From Deminuibacter soli (GTDB taxonomy: Bacteria; Bacteroidota; Bacteroidia; Chitinophagales; Chitinophagaceae), in the NCBI RefSeq assembly GCF_003412455.1, contig NZ_QTJU01000001.1, forward strand, positions 930,001 through 994,000: a DNA stretch of 64,000 bases, written 5' to 3'. How positions within the stretch are numbered: position 1 is the stretch's first letter; the number at the start of each line of letters is the position of its first letter. The position numbers were made by a program, and so were the translations under genes. The notes under the pieces were generated by a model. It did no database searches. It was not told the origin of the DNA and worked only from the letters and a program-made list of their open reading frames with translations. This document shows positions 35,372 to 42,991 of this stretch, piece by piece.

Positions 35372-36526
35372 ATGAACACCAACGAAAGAATACACGGTCT
35401 CGATGCATTACGTACCATTGCCATGGGCCTTGGTATTGTTTTACATGCCATCATCGCCTACAAACAGCTCCCTGAGGCCAACTGGCCGCACGATAGTTTG
35501 TCCAGCCCCTTTCTTGAATGGCTGTACCGTTATATTCACCATTTCCGCATGCCGCTGTTTTACCTGGTAGCCGGCTTTTTTACCCGCCTCGTTATTTTAC
35601 GCTCGGGCACCCGCTATTTTGCAGAACAGCGCTTCAAACGAATTGTAATCCCCTTTTTATTCGGACTGGTGTTTATTGTTCCGCTATCCACCTTCCCCTT
35701 CAACTACAATCATTTCCGCTACGATATGCATCTCGATGCGGCAACCGCATTGAGCCAGGGTTTCAGGCAAATGTTTCACTGGAACGGACTGGTACATTTA
35801 TGGTTTTTGTATTACCTCATTATTTTTTATACTGCTGCGCTGGCATTGCTGCGGGTATTTAAACACGGGAAAACACCCGCTCCAAAATCTTCAAAACCGG
35901 TAACATTGCTACATTTCTTCGGTGCAGTTGCTTTTCTTACCCTATTGCTGTTTGTGTTTAAAATGCAGCAGCCGGGCGTGTACACCGGTATTAAACCACG
36001 GGCCGATCTTTTTTGCTATCACGGATCTTTCTTTTTTGCCGGCTGGCTCATGAACCGGTATGCACAAACCCTGGCTATGCTTACCCGGCATGGTGTGTGG
36101 TTTTTGGCCGCAGGCACCGCAATTGCTGTGATTGGCTTCACCACAGCTGCATTTGATAACCCTGTTGCAGGTTACTCCCTCAGTGCTGCAGAAACCACCC
36201 TGCTTGTAGCAGGCTTTACAGGTGTTTTTGTACGCTTCTGCAATACAGAAAGTAAAATATGGCGCTATTGCTCAGATGCGGCATACTGGGTATACCTGGT
36301 ACATATTTCCTGTGTAGCCGCTTTACAGGTAGCCTTACTCAATTCAGCTTTACCGGTGGTTTCACGCATGCCGGTGGTATTGCTTATTACCCTCACCATC
36401 AGCCTGCTGAGCTACGAATTGTTTGTACGTTACACCATTATTGGCTACTATTTGCACGGCAAAAGAAAACGGTCTGAAAATCAGTCAGCTGTGAAAAAAT
36501 CAGGCGGGCTCACCACTACCCTGTAA
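35372..36526 (+). CDS. Acyltransferase 3 family membrane protein (OpgC-like)
   Basis: This is a 384-residue polytopic protein of the acyltransferase_3 family (PF01757). It starts with RIHGLDALRTIAMGLGIVLHAIIAYK, where the arginine and histidine of the first helix are the conserved catalytic-site residues. Further features are FRMPLFYLVAGFFTRL near 57-72 and about ten helices. Members O-acylate sugars of periplasmic glucans, O-antigens and exopolysaccharides using acyl groups brought across the membrane. The gene lies 76 bp after the giant hydrolase and 181 bp before the Wzc-like gene. It is one of two acyltransferases in the locus. The acyl group is not predictable. Confidence 0.87.
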   Translation: MNTNERIHGLDALRTIAMGLGIVLHAIIAYKQLPEANWPHDSLSSPFLEWLYRYIHHFRMPLFYLVAGFFTRLVILRSGTRYFAEQRFKRIVIPFLFGLVFIVPLSTFPFNYNHFRYDMHLDAATALSQGFRQMFHWNGLVHLWFLYYLIIFYTAALALLRVFKHGKTPAPKSSKPVTLLHFFGAVAFLTLLLFVFKMQQPGVYTGIKPRADLFCYHGSFFFAGWLMNRYAQTLAMLTRHGVWFLAAGTAIAVIGFTTAAFDNPVAGYSLSAAETTLLVAGFTGVFVRFCNTESKIWRYCSDAAYWVYLVHISCVAALQVALLNSALPVVSRMPVVLLITLTISLLSYELFVRYTIIGYYLHGKRKRSENQSAVKKSGGLTTTL

Positions 36527-36707
36527 CGGCTGCAGGCCGCGCCAAATACGTTACATGCAAAAAAACGCTAAACCTTGGATTGGTATTTTACTGCTTTCAC
36601 GAACAAAAATTAGCACTTCACCAAGTAAAAAAATTACGCGCGCGAAAGCTGCCTACTTTTAGTATGGTTTAATAACACTAATTCCCCTTAACACTAAATC
36701 TCGCTAA

Positions 36708-38909
36708 ATGGACGTCCTTTATTTTTTCCGGGTTCTACTAAAAAGAAAATGGCTTATCATCGGGTCTGCCCTTTTAGCTTCAATAGTAGCGTACTTTTTT
36801 ACCAGGAATGAGGTGAAGATGTACAAATCCACCACGCGTATTTCTACCGGCTTTAGCGTAATGGATGAAATTAAAATCAGCAATGATAATTTCAACGTAT
36901 TTGAAGCCGAAACCAAATTCAACAATGCACTGGTAACTTTTACCTCACCATCGGTGTTATCACTGCTTAGCTATAAACTTATCCTGCACGATCTGCAAGA
37001 TCCCAAACCTTTCAGAACCGTAAAAGATGCACAGAAGAATTCCCCGTTTTATAAATCGGTTGACCAGAAGCGCGCGATAGCGATGTTTGAAAAAAAGCTG
37101 CTCACCATGAGCACTTTAACCAGCTTCAACCCGGATGAAAAACAACTGCTCGAATTTTTAAAATATTACGGCTACGATTATAAATCGCTAAGCAACGATA
37201 TTAGTGTGTATCGCCTGCAACGCACGGATTATATACAGATCGAATACAAATCGGAAAACCCGCTGTTATCTGCGTTTGTGGCCAATTCCCTGTACGATGA
37301 ATTTCAGCGCTACTACCAGTCTATGCGCACCCAGAAATCAACTGAATCGCTCGATACCCTGCAGAGCCTGATGGAAAAAAAGAAACACGAACTCGATTCC
37401 ATCAATACCAGCCTGCGCGCGTTGGGCGTGCTTGACCCTACCGTGGAAAGTACCAGCAAATTTGAGCAGATTACCCAACTGGAATCTACCCTTTCCGATC
37501 AGCGGGCCAAGCTTACGACACAGCAATACACACTGGACAAGATAAAACAGAAACTCCAGAACCAGCCTGCCGCCAAAGCCGTTGTTAATGTAAACAACGA
37601 TGAAATGCTGCTGGCACGCAGGGCTATGAATGATGCCTATTCAGAATACCTGCAAAGTGATAAAGACCCGGCACTGTATGCCAAATACCAGCGTTTGCAA
37701 AATGCTTACCAAACCAAGGTTGCACAATATGGCAGTACACAGCGCAGCGATGGCACTACTGAAGGCGTTGGTAATATAGCTGACCTGCAGGAAAAGAAAG
37801 GTGACCTGGAAGTGGATATCGCTGCAGGCAAACAAAATGCAGACGCACTGCAAAACAAAATAGCTGCCCTTCGTTCAAATATTTCTGCAGACGCTTCTAA
37901 AAATGTAGAAGTTGCCGCGCTGCTGAAAGAAGCAGACCTTGCCAACAAGGAATACCTTCAGGCCAAAGAAAAACTGAATTCTGCCAACGACGTAACTGCC
38001 GCCGTTAACAACTTCAGGCAGGTGCTCAGTGCACAGCCTGCCATTGAAGCCGAGCCATCCAAAAAACTGATGATCGTGGGCCTGGCTGGCGTATGTACCC
38101 TGGTGTTGTGTATTTTAATCATCGCGGTATTAACTTATCTCGACTTCTCTATCAAAACACCGGAAATATTCAGCAAATCAGTAAACCTGAAACTGATTAC
38201 CATGGTGAATCACCTGAACCTGAAACACCACAAGGTGGCCGACCTGGTAAATGCAGCGACTGTTGATTCAGACTACCAGCCTACCGATGTACGCAGGAGT
38301 AATGTGTTCAGGGAATCTATCAGGAAACTGCGTTTTGAAGTAGAAACCAGCGGCAAAAAAATATTCCTGTTTACCAGCGCCCGCAAAGGCGAAGGCAAAA
38401 CAACCCTTATTCAGGCACTGGCTTACAGCCTTAGCCACAGCAAAAAGAAAGTACTGGTAATTGATACCAATTTCTGCAACAACGACCTTACGGTTCAAAT
38501 GAATGCCGAGCCGGTGCTCGACAGGCTGCAAACCACCAATGAAGCAGAGATAATTGAACAGGTAAAAGGCTTAGCCTACAGTTACGCAGATTCAAACGTA
38601 TTTACCATCGGCTGCGAAAGCGGCGACTATACTCCATCTGAATTTTTGCCCGATACCAGCATTCTGTACAACCTCAGGAAACTGACGGAAGTGTACGATT
38701 ATATCCTGCTGGAAGGCCCTCCATTGAACGATTTCAGCGACAGCAAAGAACTGGCACGCCATGTAGACGGCGTTATCGCCATCTTTGGCGCAGACCACAG
38801 CATCAAACAGATTGATACCGATTCTATCCATTTCTTCCATTCCATGAATGGCAAGTTTTGCGGAGCGGTGTTGAACAAGGTAATGATGGATAACGTGAAA
38901 CTGTCGTAA
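36708..38909 (+). CDS. Wzc-like polysaccharide co-polymerase with P-loop domain
   Basis: This 733-residue inner-membrane protein combines a Wzz-type chain-length domain with a BY-kinase-like ATPase domain. TM1 is at about 13-32 and TM2 at about 453-478. The long periplasmic region between them contains coiled coils (about 215-275 and 360-430). The C-terminal domain has Walker A ARKGEGKTT (near 556-564), Walker A-prime VLVIDTNF and Walker B YDYILLEGPP. The family controls chain length and couples polymer to export, with activity tuned by phosphorylation of a C-terminal tyrosine cluster. Here the tail ends in KVMMDNVKLS with no tyrosine run, so classical autophosphorylation is unlikely. No phosphatase partner is seen. 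Confidence 0.9.
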   Translation: MDVLYFFRVLLKRKWLIIGSALLASIVAYFFTRNEVKMYKSTTRISTGFSVMDEIKISNDNFNVFEAETKFNNALVTFTSPSVLSLLSYKLILHDLQDPKPFRTVKDAQKNSPFYKSVDQKRAIAMFEKKLLTMSTLTSFNPDEKQLLEFLKYYGYDYKSLSNDISVYRLQRTDYIQIEYKSENPLLSAFVANSLYDEFQRYYQSMRTQKSTESLDTLQSLMEKKKHELDSINTSLRALGVLDPTVESTSKFEQITQLESTLSDQRAKLTTQQYTLDKIKQKLQNQPAAKAVVNVNNDEMLLARRAMNDAYSEYLQSDKDPALYAKYQRLQNAYQTKVAQYGSTQRSDGTTEGVGNIADLQEKKGDLEVDIAAGKQNADALQNKIAALRSNISADASKNVEVAALLKEADLANKEYLQAKEKLNSANDVTAAVNNFRQVLSAQPAIEAEPSKKLMIVGLAGVCTLVLCILIIAVLTYLDFSIKTPEIFSKSVNLKLITMVNHLNLKHHKVADLVNAATVDSDYQPTDVRRSNVFRESIRKLRFEVETSGKKIFLFTSARKGEGKTTLIQALAYSLSHSKKKVLVIDTNFCNNDLTVQMNAEPVLDRLQTTNEAEIIEQVKGLAYSYADSNVFTIGCESGDYTPSEFLPDTSILYNLRKLTEVYDYILLEGPPLNDFSDSKELARHVDGVIAIFGADHSIKQIDTDSIHFFHSMNGKFCGAVLNKVMMDNVKLS

Positions 38910-38918
38910 ACCACACAC

Positions 38919-39017
38919 ATGGAAACGCCGCAACAACGATTAAAACACGAAAAGCTCATCATTGCATTTTTTGCACTGGTGATTGCTTTCCTGTTTGTGA
39001 AGGTCCTTTTTCTCTAG
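38919..39017 (+). CDS. 32-residue single-helix membrane peptide
   Basis: A small open reading frame lies between the Wzc-like and Wzy-type genes. ATG 38919 leads to a charged N-terminal part (METPQQRLKHEK) and one hydrophobic helix (LIIAFFALVIAFLF), ending in a few residues after a lysine, with TAG at 39015. It starts 9 bp after the previous stop and ends 6 bp before the next start, exactly as a real gene in an operon would. It has no recognised family. Tiny single-helix proteins often stabilise or adjust larger membrane partners, so a role with the neighbouring co-polymerase or polymerase is plausible but inferred. Confidence 0.6.
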   Translation: METPQQRLKHEKLIIAFFALVIAFLFVKVLFL

Positions 39018-39023
39018 CAAAAC

Positions 39024-40523
39024 ATGGCACGCAACAGCATAGTACATATCAGAAGCGAACGTTCGCGGGTACAACCGTTTATTGACAAAGCGATTGTAGA
39101 CGAAAAACTGCGCAATGTTACGGGCGTAATTATTTTCACCGGGCTCGCGGTTTTTCTGGGCTACCTGATGTCGCATGCGCTTGTGCTCGGACTTACTTTC
39201 ACCGGTTTGCTGGTGGGACTGTTTGTTTCTGTTGCCTGTATTTCAAGTGCAGAGCTGGGCCTTTACATCAACATGGTATATGCCTTTTTCGGTTTTCATA
39301 TATCCCGCTGGTTTTTCCACGACGAACTCCCGGTAGGTGTTTTGTCAGATATACTGGTAGTATCCATGTCGCTCAATTTCCTGATCCGCCGCAAGCGAAC
39401 AAAAACACATACGCAGCAATTCAGCAAATCGCCTGTTGCCATCGTGTTCTTTTTAATAGTGGGTTATACAGCCATACAGCTGTGCAACCCGGAAGTACGG
39501 TCCATTGCCGGCTGGTGGATGGCACTGCGAAAAGTAACCAGCGTTTTGTGTATCATATACGCCTCCTTCATCATTTTTGAAAACGAAACAAAAATCATCC
39601 GTTTTTTAAAAGTGCTGTTTGTACTGGCAACTATTACGGCCATATATGGCTGCATACAGGAATGGCATGGCTTTTTCCCTTTTGAGATGGAATGGATTAC
39701 AAGCGATGAACATCGTTTTGGCCTGATGTTCATTAATGGTGGCCTCCGCAAAATGGGCACCATGAGCGACCCTGCAGAATACGCCATCGTAATGGCCTCG
39801 TGTGCGGCGTTGTTCCTGGTACTCGGCATCTTCACCAAAAACATACAAAAGAAAATCATCATTTTCAGCGGCTGTATTTTCATGCTGCTGGCCATGGGTT
39901 ATTCGGGCACCCGCACCGCCAATGCCATGATAGTGGCAGGTTTGCTGGTGTATGTGCTGTTAACCATTGATAAGCCGGCTACGCAACGTTTTGCAATTGT
40001 TGCCGGTTTCATTTTCACCGTACTGATGGTTGCCCCCATCAACAACCCCACGGTTGACCGCTTTCGCACCACATTCACAGCATCGCAGGATGCTTCTTAC
40101 CTGGTGCGTGAGAAAAACAGGCACAATATTCAGCCCTATATTTATACGCATCCCATCGGCGGCGGTATCGGTACTACCGGCGCCAACGGTATTATCAACA
40201 ATGCCGGCCATGCACTGGCCGGTTTTCAGACAGACAGCGGTTATTTGAAGAAGGCATTGGAACTGGGCTGGATAGGTTTAACCCTGTACTGCGTATTATA
40301 CTTCCTGGTGTTGAAAGAAGGCACCCATGCCTATTTCGGCGTGGAGAGCAGGAAGCTGAAGTCTATTTACGCAGCCTGCGTTGCATCCCTGTTCAGTTAT
40401 TATGTAGCCGAATTTTCGCAAAGCGCTATCGGGCAAATTACCGACATGTTCGTGTATTACCCAATGGTGGCCCTGGTTGCGAAAGGCAGATCCTTTTTAC
40501 CCATTTCTACTCCTAATACATAA
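39024..40523 (+). CDS. Wzy-type O-antigen polymerase/ligase family protein
   Basis: This 499-residue inner-membrane protein has about eleven to twelve helices, with a large periplasmic loop near residues 345-400 carrying YLVREKNRHNIQPYI and a GGGIGTTG stretch. The layout fits the O-antigen ligase/polymerase family (PF04932; Wzy and WaaL). In a Wzx/Wzy pathway it would link repeat units into polymer in the periplasm. Polymerase and ligase cannot be told apart by sequence alone; placement beside the Wzc-like co-polymerase favours polymerase. The stop comes 10 bp before the likely start of the TolC-like gene. The first 40 residues are charged and cytoplasmic. Confidence 0.82.
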   Translation: MARNSIVHIRSERSRVQPFIDKAIVDEKLRNVTGVIIFTGLAVFLGYLMSHALVLGLTFTGLLVGLFVSVACISSAELGLYINMVYAFFGFHISRWFFHDELPVGVLSDILVVSMSLNFLIRRKRTKTHTQQFSKSPVAIVFFLIVGYTAIQLCNPEVRSIAGWWMALRKVTSVLCIIYASFIIFENETKIIRFLKVLFVLATITAIYGCIQEWHGFFPFEMEWITSDEHRFGLMFINGGLRKMGTMSDPAEYAIVMASCAALFLVLGIFTKNIQKKIIIFSGCIFMLLAMGYSGTRTANAMIVAGLLVYVLLTIDKPATQRFAIVAGFIFTVLMVAPINNPTVDRFRTTFTASQDASYLVREKNRHNIQPYIYTHPIGGGIGTTGANGIINNAGHALAGFQTDSGYLKKALELGWIGLTLYCVLYFLVLKEGTHAYFGVESRKLKSIYAACVASLFSYYVAEFSQSAIGQITDMFVYYPMVALVAKGRSFLPISTPNT

Positions 40524-40533
40524 CCGCTTTATC

Positions 40534-41271
40534 ATGAAACATTTTAAAACTACCCTGCTTGCATGCATGCTGCTGGCGGCAGCAAACCGAACTACTGCCC
40601 AACATGTATATACCAACGCAAACGAGCGTGATAAAAAACCTGTTCAAACCACACCACTGTTCAACGATTCAACTACCAATATCCGCGAAAAGCTGGTGCT
40701 GCTTGCCATGCAGGGCCCGCTGATGAAAGAAACGGATCACGATAACCGTATCGCTGACCTTACCCTTAAAAAGGCGAAGAACTCCTGGTTAAACCTGCTT
40801 ACTGTTTCTACCAATTATAACGATCAGTCGTTCGCGAAAAAGAATCCCAACCAGAATTACTATGTGTATCCAAAGTATTTTTTTGGTATTACCATCCCGG
40901 TAGGCATTTTCTTTTCACGTGGTGCTGAAATAAAAATTGCACGCGAACAGGCAGCTGTAAGCCGCAACAAGCAAGACGATGCCAAGTTGCAGCTGCGCTC
41001 CGAAGTGTTAACACAATACGAGCAATACCACAGCATGGGCGAGCTGATACGTGTTCAAAGCCAGGTAATTGAAGATGAACAGGCTGTATTTCTGCAAACC
41101 GAACAAAAGTTCCGGGACGGCACGGTTTCACTTGCCGACTTCAACATGGCATCTAAAGCGCTTAATAATGAAATAGCACAGCGCATCAAATTGCAGATGC
41201 AGCAAAACGTATATAAAGTAGAGCTGGAACGCTATATTGGCATGCCGCTCGAAGAAGCACTTAAAAGATAA
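40534..41271 (+). CDS. Short TolC-like outer-membrane protein, one repeat only
   Basis: This secreted protein has 245 residues. The signal peptide MKHFKTTLLACMLLAAANRTTA is followed by a mature part with coiled helices, then the beta-hairpin-like YFFGITIPVGIFFSRGAE, then long helices (AREQAAVSRNKQDDAKLQLR and later VIEDEQAVFLQTEQKFRDGT) and a final GMPLEEALKR. This pattern matches one outer-membrane efflux protein (TolC, PF02321) repeat, about half the normal length. I start at ATG 40534, 10 bp after the Wzy-type stop; the earlier ATG at 40477 lies inside that gene. It could be part of an export channel for the polymer, as no Wza homologue is in the window. Confidence 0.75.
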   Translation: MKHFKTTLLACMLLAAANRTTAQHVYTNANERDKKPVQTTPLFNDSTTNIREKLVLLAMQGPLMKETDHDNRIADLTLKKAKNSWLNLLTVSTNYNDQSFAKKNPNQNYYVYPKYFFGITIPVGIFFSRGAEIKIAREQAAVSRNKQDDAKLQLRSEVLTQYEQYHSMGELIRVQSQVIEDEQAVFLQTEQKFRDGTVSLADFNMASKALNNEIAQRIKLQMQQNVYKVELERYIGMPLEEALKR

Positions 41272-41308
41272 ATGCATAGTATAACTCCCAAGAAAACCAC
41301 CTCCGTAC

Positions 41309-42394
41309 ATGAAACATTTTCTGGCAAAGGCATTTAACCTGGAAATCCTGCAAAAAAGCAGGCTTGCCTGGGTCGACTACCTTAAGGGCATCGCCATTAT
41401 ACTGGTAGTATACCGGCATGCCCTGCTGGGAATTGAACGCGGCGGCATCGTTATTAATGCATCGCTGGAAAATGCCAACATGATTTTTTACAGCTTCCGT
41501 ATGCCGTTGTTTTTCGTATTGTCGGGCATTTTCATCGGCGGCAGCCTGTTAAAAAAACAACCGGGAGCGGTTATTCAAAACAAGTTTAATACCCTGCTGT
41601 ATCCTTACCTGGTATGGACTTTTATCCAGATTACCCTGCAGGTGGTGTTATCGCGTTTTGTAAACGCCAGCCGCAGCTGGGTAGATTACACCTATATTTT
41701 ATACCAGCCGCGCAGTCTCGATCAGTTCTGGTACCTGCCGGCACTGTTTAATACCACGCTGGTATATGTGCTGCTTAAAACAAAACTGAAAACCCCGCAT
41801 TGGCTGCAGCTGCTGCTTGGCCTGGCTTTTTACTTTACCGCCCGTTACGTGGAAAGCATCAGCATGATTTCGGACTGGATGAAGTTCTATATCTTCTTCG
41901 CCATTGGCGATGCCATTGCCAGACTGTTTTTTACCGATTCCGTGCAACGTGTTTTGCAGCAGAAACGCAGCCTGCTGCTGTTTGCACCGTTTTTTGCACT
42001 GGCGCAATGGTATTATGTTTCCCATACTGTGGGCGAAGCTTTATTCCTGGTAATTGCCCTAACAGGCTGTGTTTTTATGTTTATGATCGCTTTTCAGCTA
42101 CAGCGTTTGCAATGGATGCCTTTCCTGCGGGTACTCGGTTTCCACTCCATTTACATTTACGCCATGCACGTTATTGTGATAGGCCTGCTGCGGGTGGTGC
42201 TGATCCGGTTTGCCGGTATTCACCAGCCGCTGGTGCTGCTGACCCTGTGCATTACGGGCGGTGTATTTATACCGGTGATTATATATAATTGCCTGATCAA
42301 CCGCGGACCGCTCTGGTTTTTGTTTTCACCCCGCAAACCCGGTGCGGTTAAAAAAGACAGCCGAGAAACCACGGCACCGGTTCTCGCATCATAG
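41309..42394 (+). CDS. Acyltransferase 3 family membrane protein
   Basis: This is a second acyltransferase_3 (PF01757) protein, of 361 residues and about ten helices. The start of the first helix reads WVDYLKGIAIILVVYRH, with the family arginine-histidine pair near residues 33-34. RMPLFFVLSGIFIGG follows, and later FHSIYIYAMHVIVIGL. It probably O-acylates a sugar of the exopolysaccharide or its lipid-linked unit. It closes the plus-strand arm, 37 bp after the TolC-like gene. It differs enough from the acyltransferase at 35372 that a separate substrate position is likely. The first 20 residues are soluble. Confidence 0.86.
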   Translation: MKHFLAKAFNLEILQKSRLAWVDYLKGIAIILVVYRHALLGIERGGIVINASLENANMIFYSFRMPLFFVLSGIFIGGSLLKKQPGAVIQNKFNTLLYPYLVWTFIQITLQVVLSRFVNASRSWVDYTYILYQPRSLDQFWYLPALFNTTLVYVLLKTKLKTPHWLQLLLGLAFYFTARYVESISMISDWMKFYIFFAIGDAIARLFFTDSVQRVLQQKRSLLLFAPFFALAQWYYVSHTVGEALFLVIALTGCVFMFMIAFQLQRLQWMPFLRVLGFHSIYIYAMHVIVIGLLRVVLIRFAGIHQPLVLLTLCITGGVFIPVIIYNCLINRGPLWFLFSPRKPGAVKKDSRETTAPVLAS

Positions 42395-42546
42395 CCGTTT
42401 CCGCCTTGGGGAAAAATCACCACAAGCGCAGGCACGTTACAATCTTTTGTTTCCAGGGCAGGCCCCGGGCGGCCAAATTGCAACTTTTGGTGATGTATTT
42501 GCTATGGAATAGCAGCAATCCACTTCATTCATTCAAATCTGCACAA

Positions 42547-42879
42547 ATGAAACAAAAAATTTTTCTGCCGTTTTTAGCCCTCTTCTTATGCTGCGCTTCA
42601 TTAACCGTACAGGCTGCCCGGGTTGATACCAAAGCAATTGAAGCCAAAGTTGCCGGTATGACCCAGGAAGAAAAACAGGCAAGGTCTGAAGAGATCAAAG
42701 CAAGGATAGAAGCCATTAAATCAATGGATAAGTCGCAGTTAACCAGCGAAGAACGTTCTGCTTTGAAATACGAAGTAAAATCCATGAAGAAAGAAGCCAA
42801 AGCAATCGGCGGCGGCGGTATTTACATTTCACTTGCAGGTATCCTGATCATCATTCTTGTGCTTATCCTGATATTATAG
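42547..42879 (+). CDS. Small exported protein with coiled coil and C-terminal helix
   Basis: This 110-residue protein starts at ATG 42547 with the signal peptide MKQKIFLPFLALFLCCASLTVQA; the long upstream reading from 42406 looks non-coding. The mature part is a charged helical segment (ARSEEIKARIEAIKSMDKSQL and KYEVKSMKKEAKAI). It ends in a Gly-rich joint (GGGG) and one membrane helix of about 16 residues (ISLAGILIIILVLILI). I recognise no family; it resembles uncharacterised small proteins found in many Bacteroidetes. The mature helix could coil with a partner in the periplasm. A strong terminator follows directly. Confidence 0.7.
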   Translation: MKQKIFLPFLALFLCCASLTVQAARVDTKAIEAKVAGMTQEEKQARSEEIKARIEAIKSMDKSQLTSEERSALKYEVKSMKKEAKAIGGGGIYISLAGILIIILVLILIL

Positions 42880-42898
42880 TTCCGCACACCATTTTTTT

Positions 42899-42940
42899 AA
42901 ACAGGGATAAACGTTTTAGACATGTTTATCCCTGTTTTTT
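42899..42940 (+). terminator. Terminator after the small exported protein gene
   Basis: AAACAGGGATAAAC (42899-42912) pairs with GTTTATCCCTGTTT (42924-42937) over 14 bp, followed by a short T-run. It separates the small-protein gene from transketolase, whose promoter must lie in the next 50 bp. Confidence 0.88.
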
Positions 42941-42991
42941 ATATGTCCCTTGGTACATCATTTGTGCGTTTTCAGCAAACATTTTCAAGAA

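Noticed and set aside
36654-36661. TACTTTTA as a -7 promoter box before the Wzc-like gene
   Set aside because: No TTTG or TTG element occurs at the required distance upstream.
42406-42546. N-terminal extension of the small exported protein
   Set aside because: A clear signal peptide begins at ATG 42547, and the upstream 47 codons look like untranslated leader.
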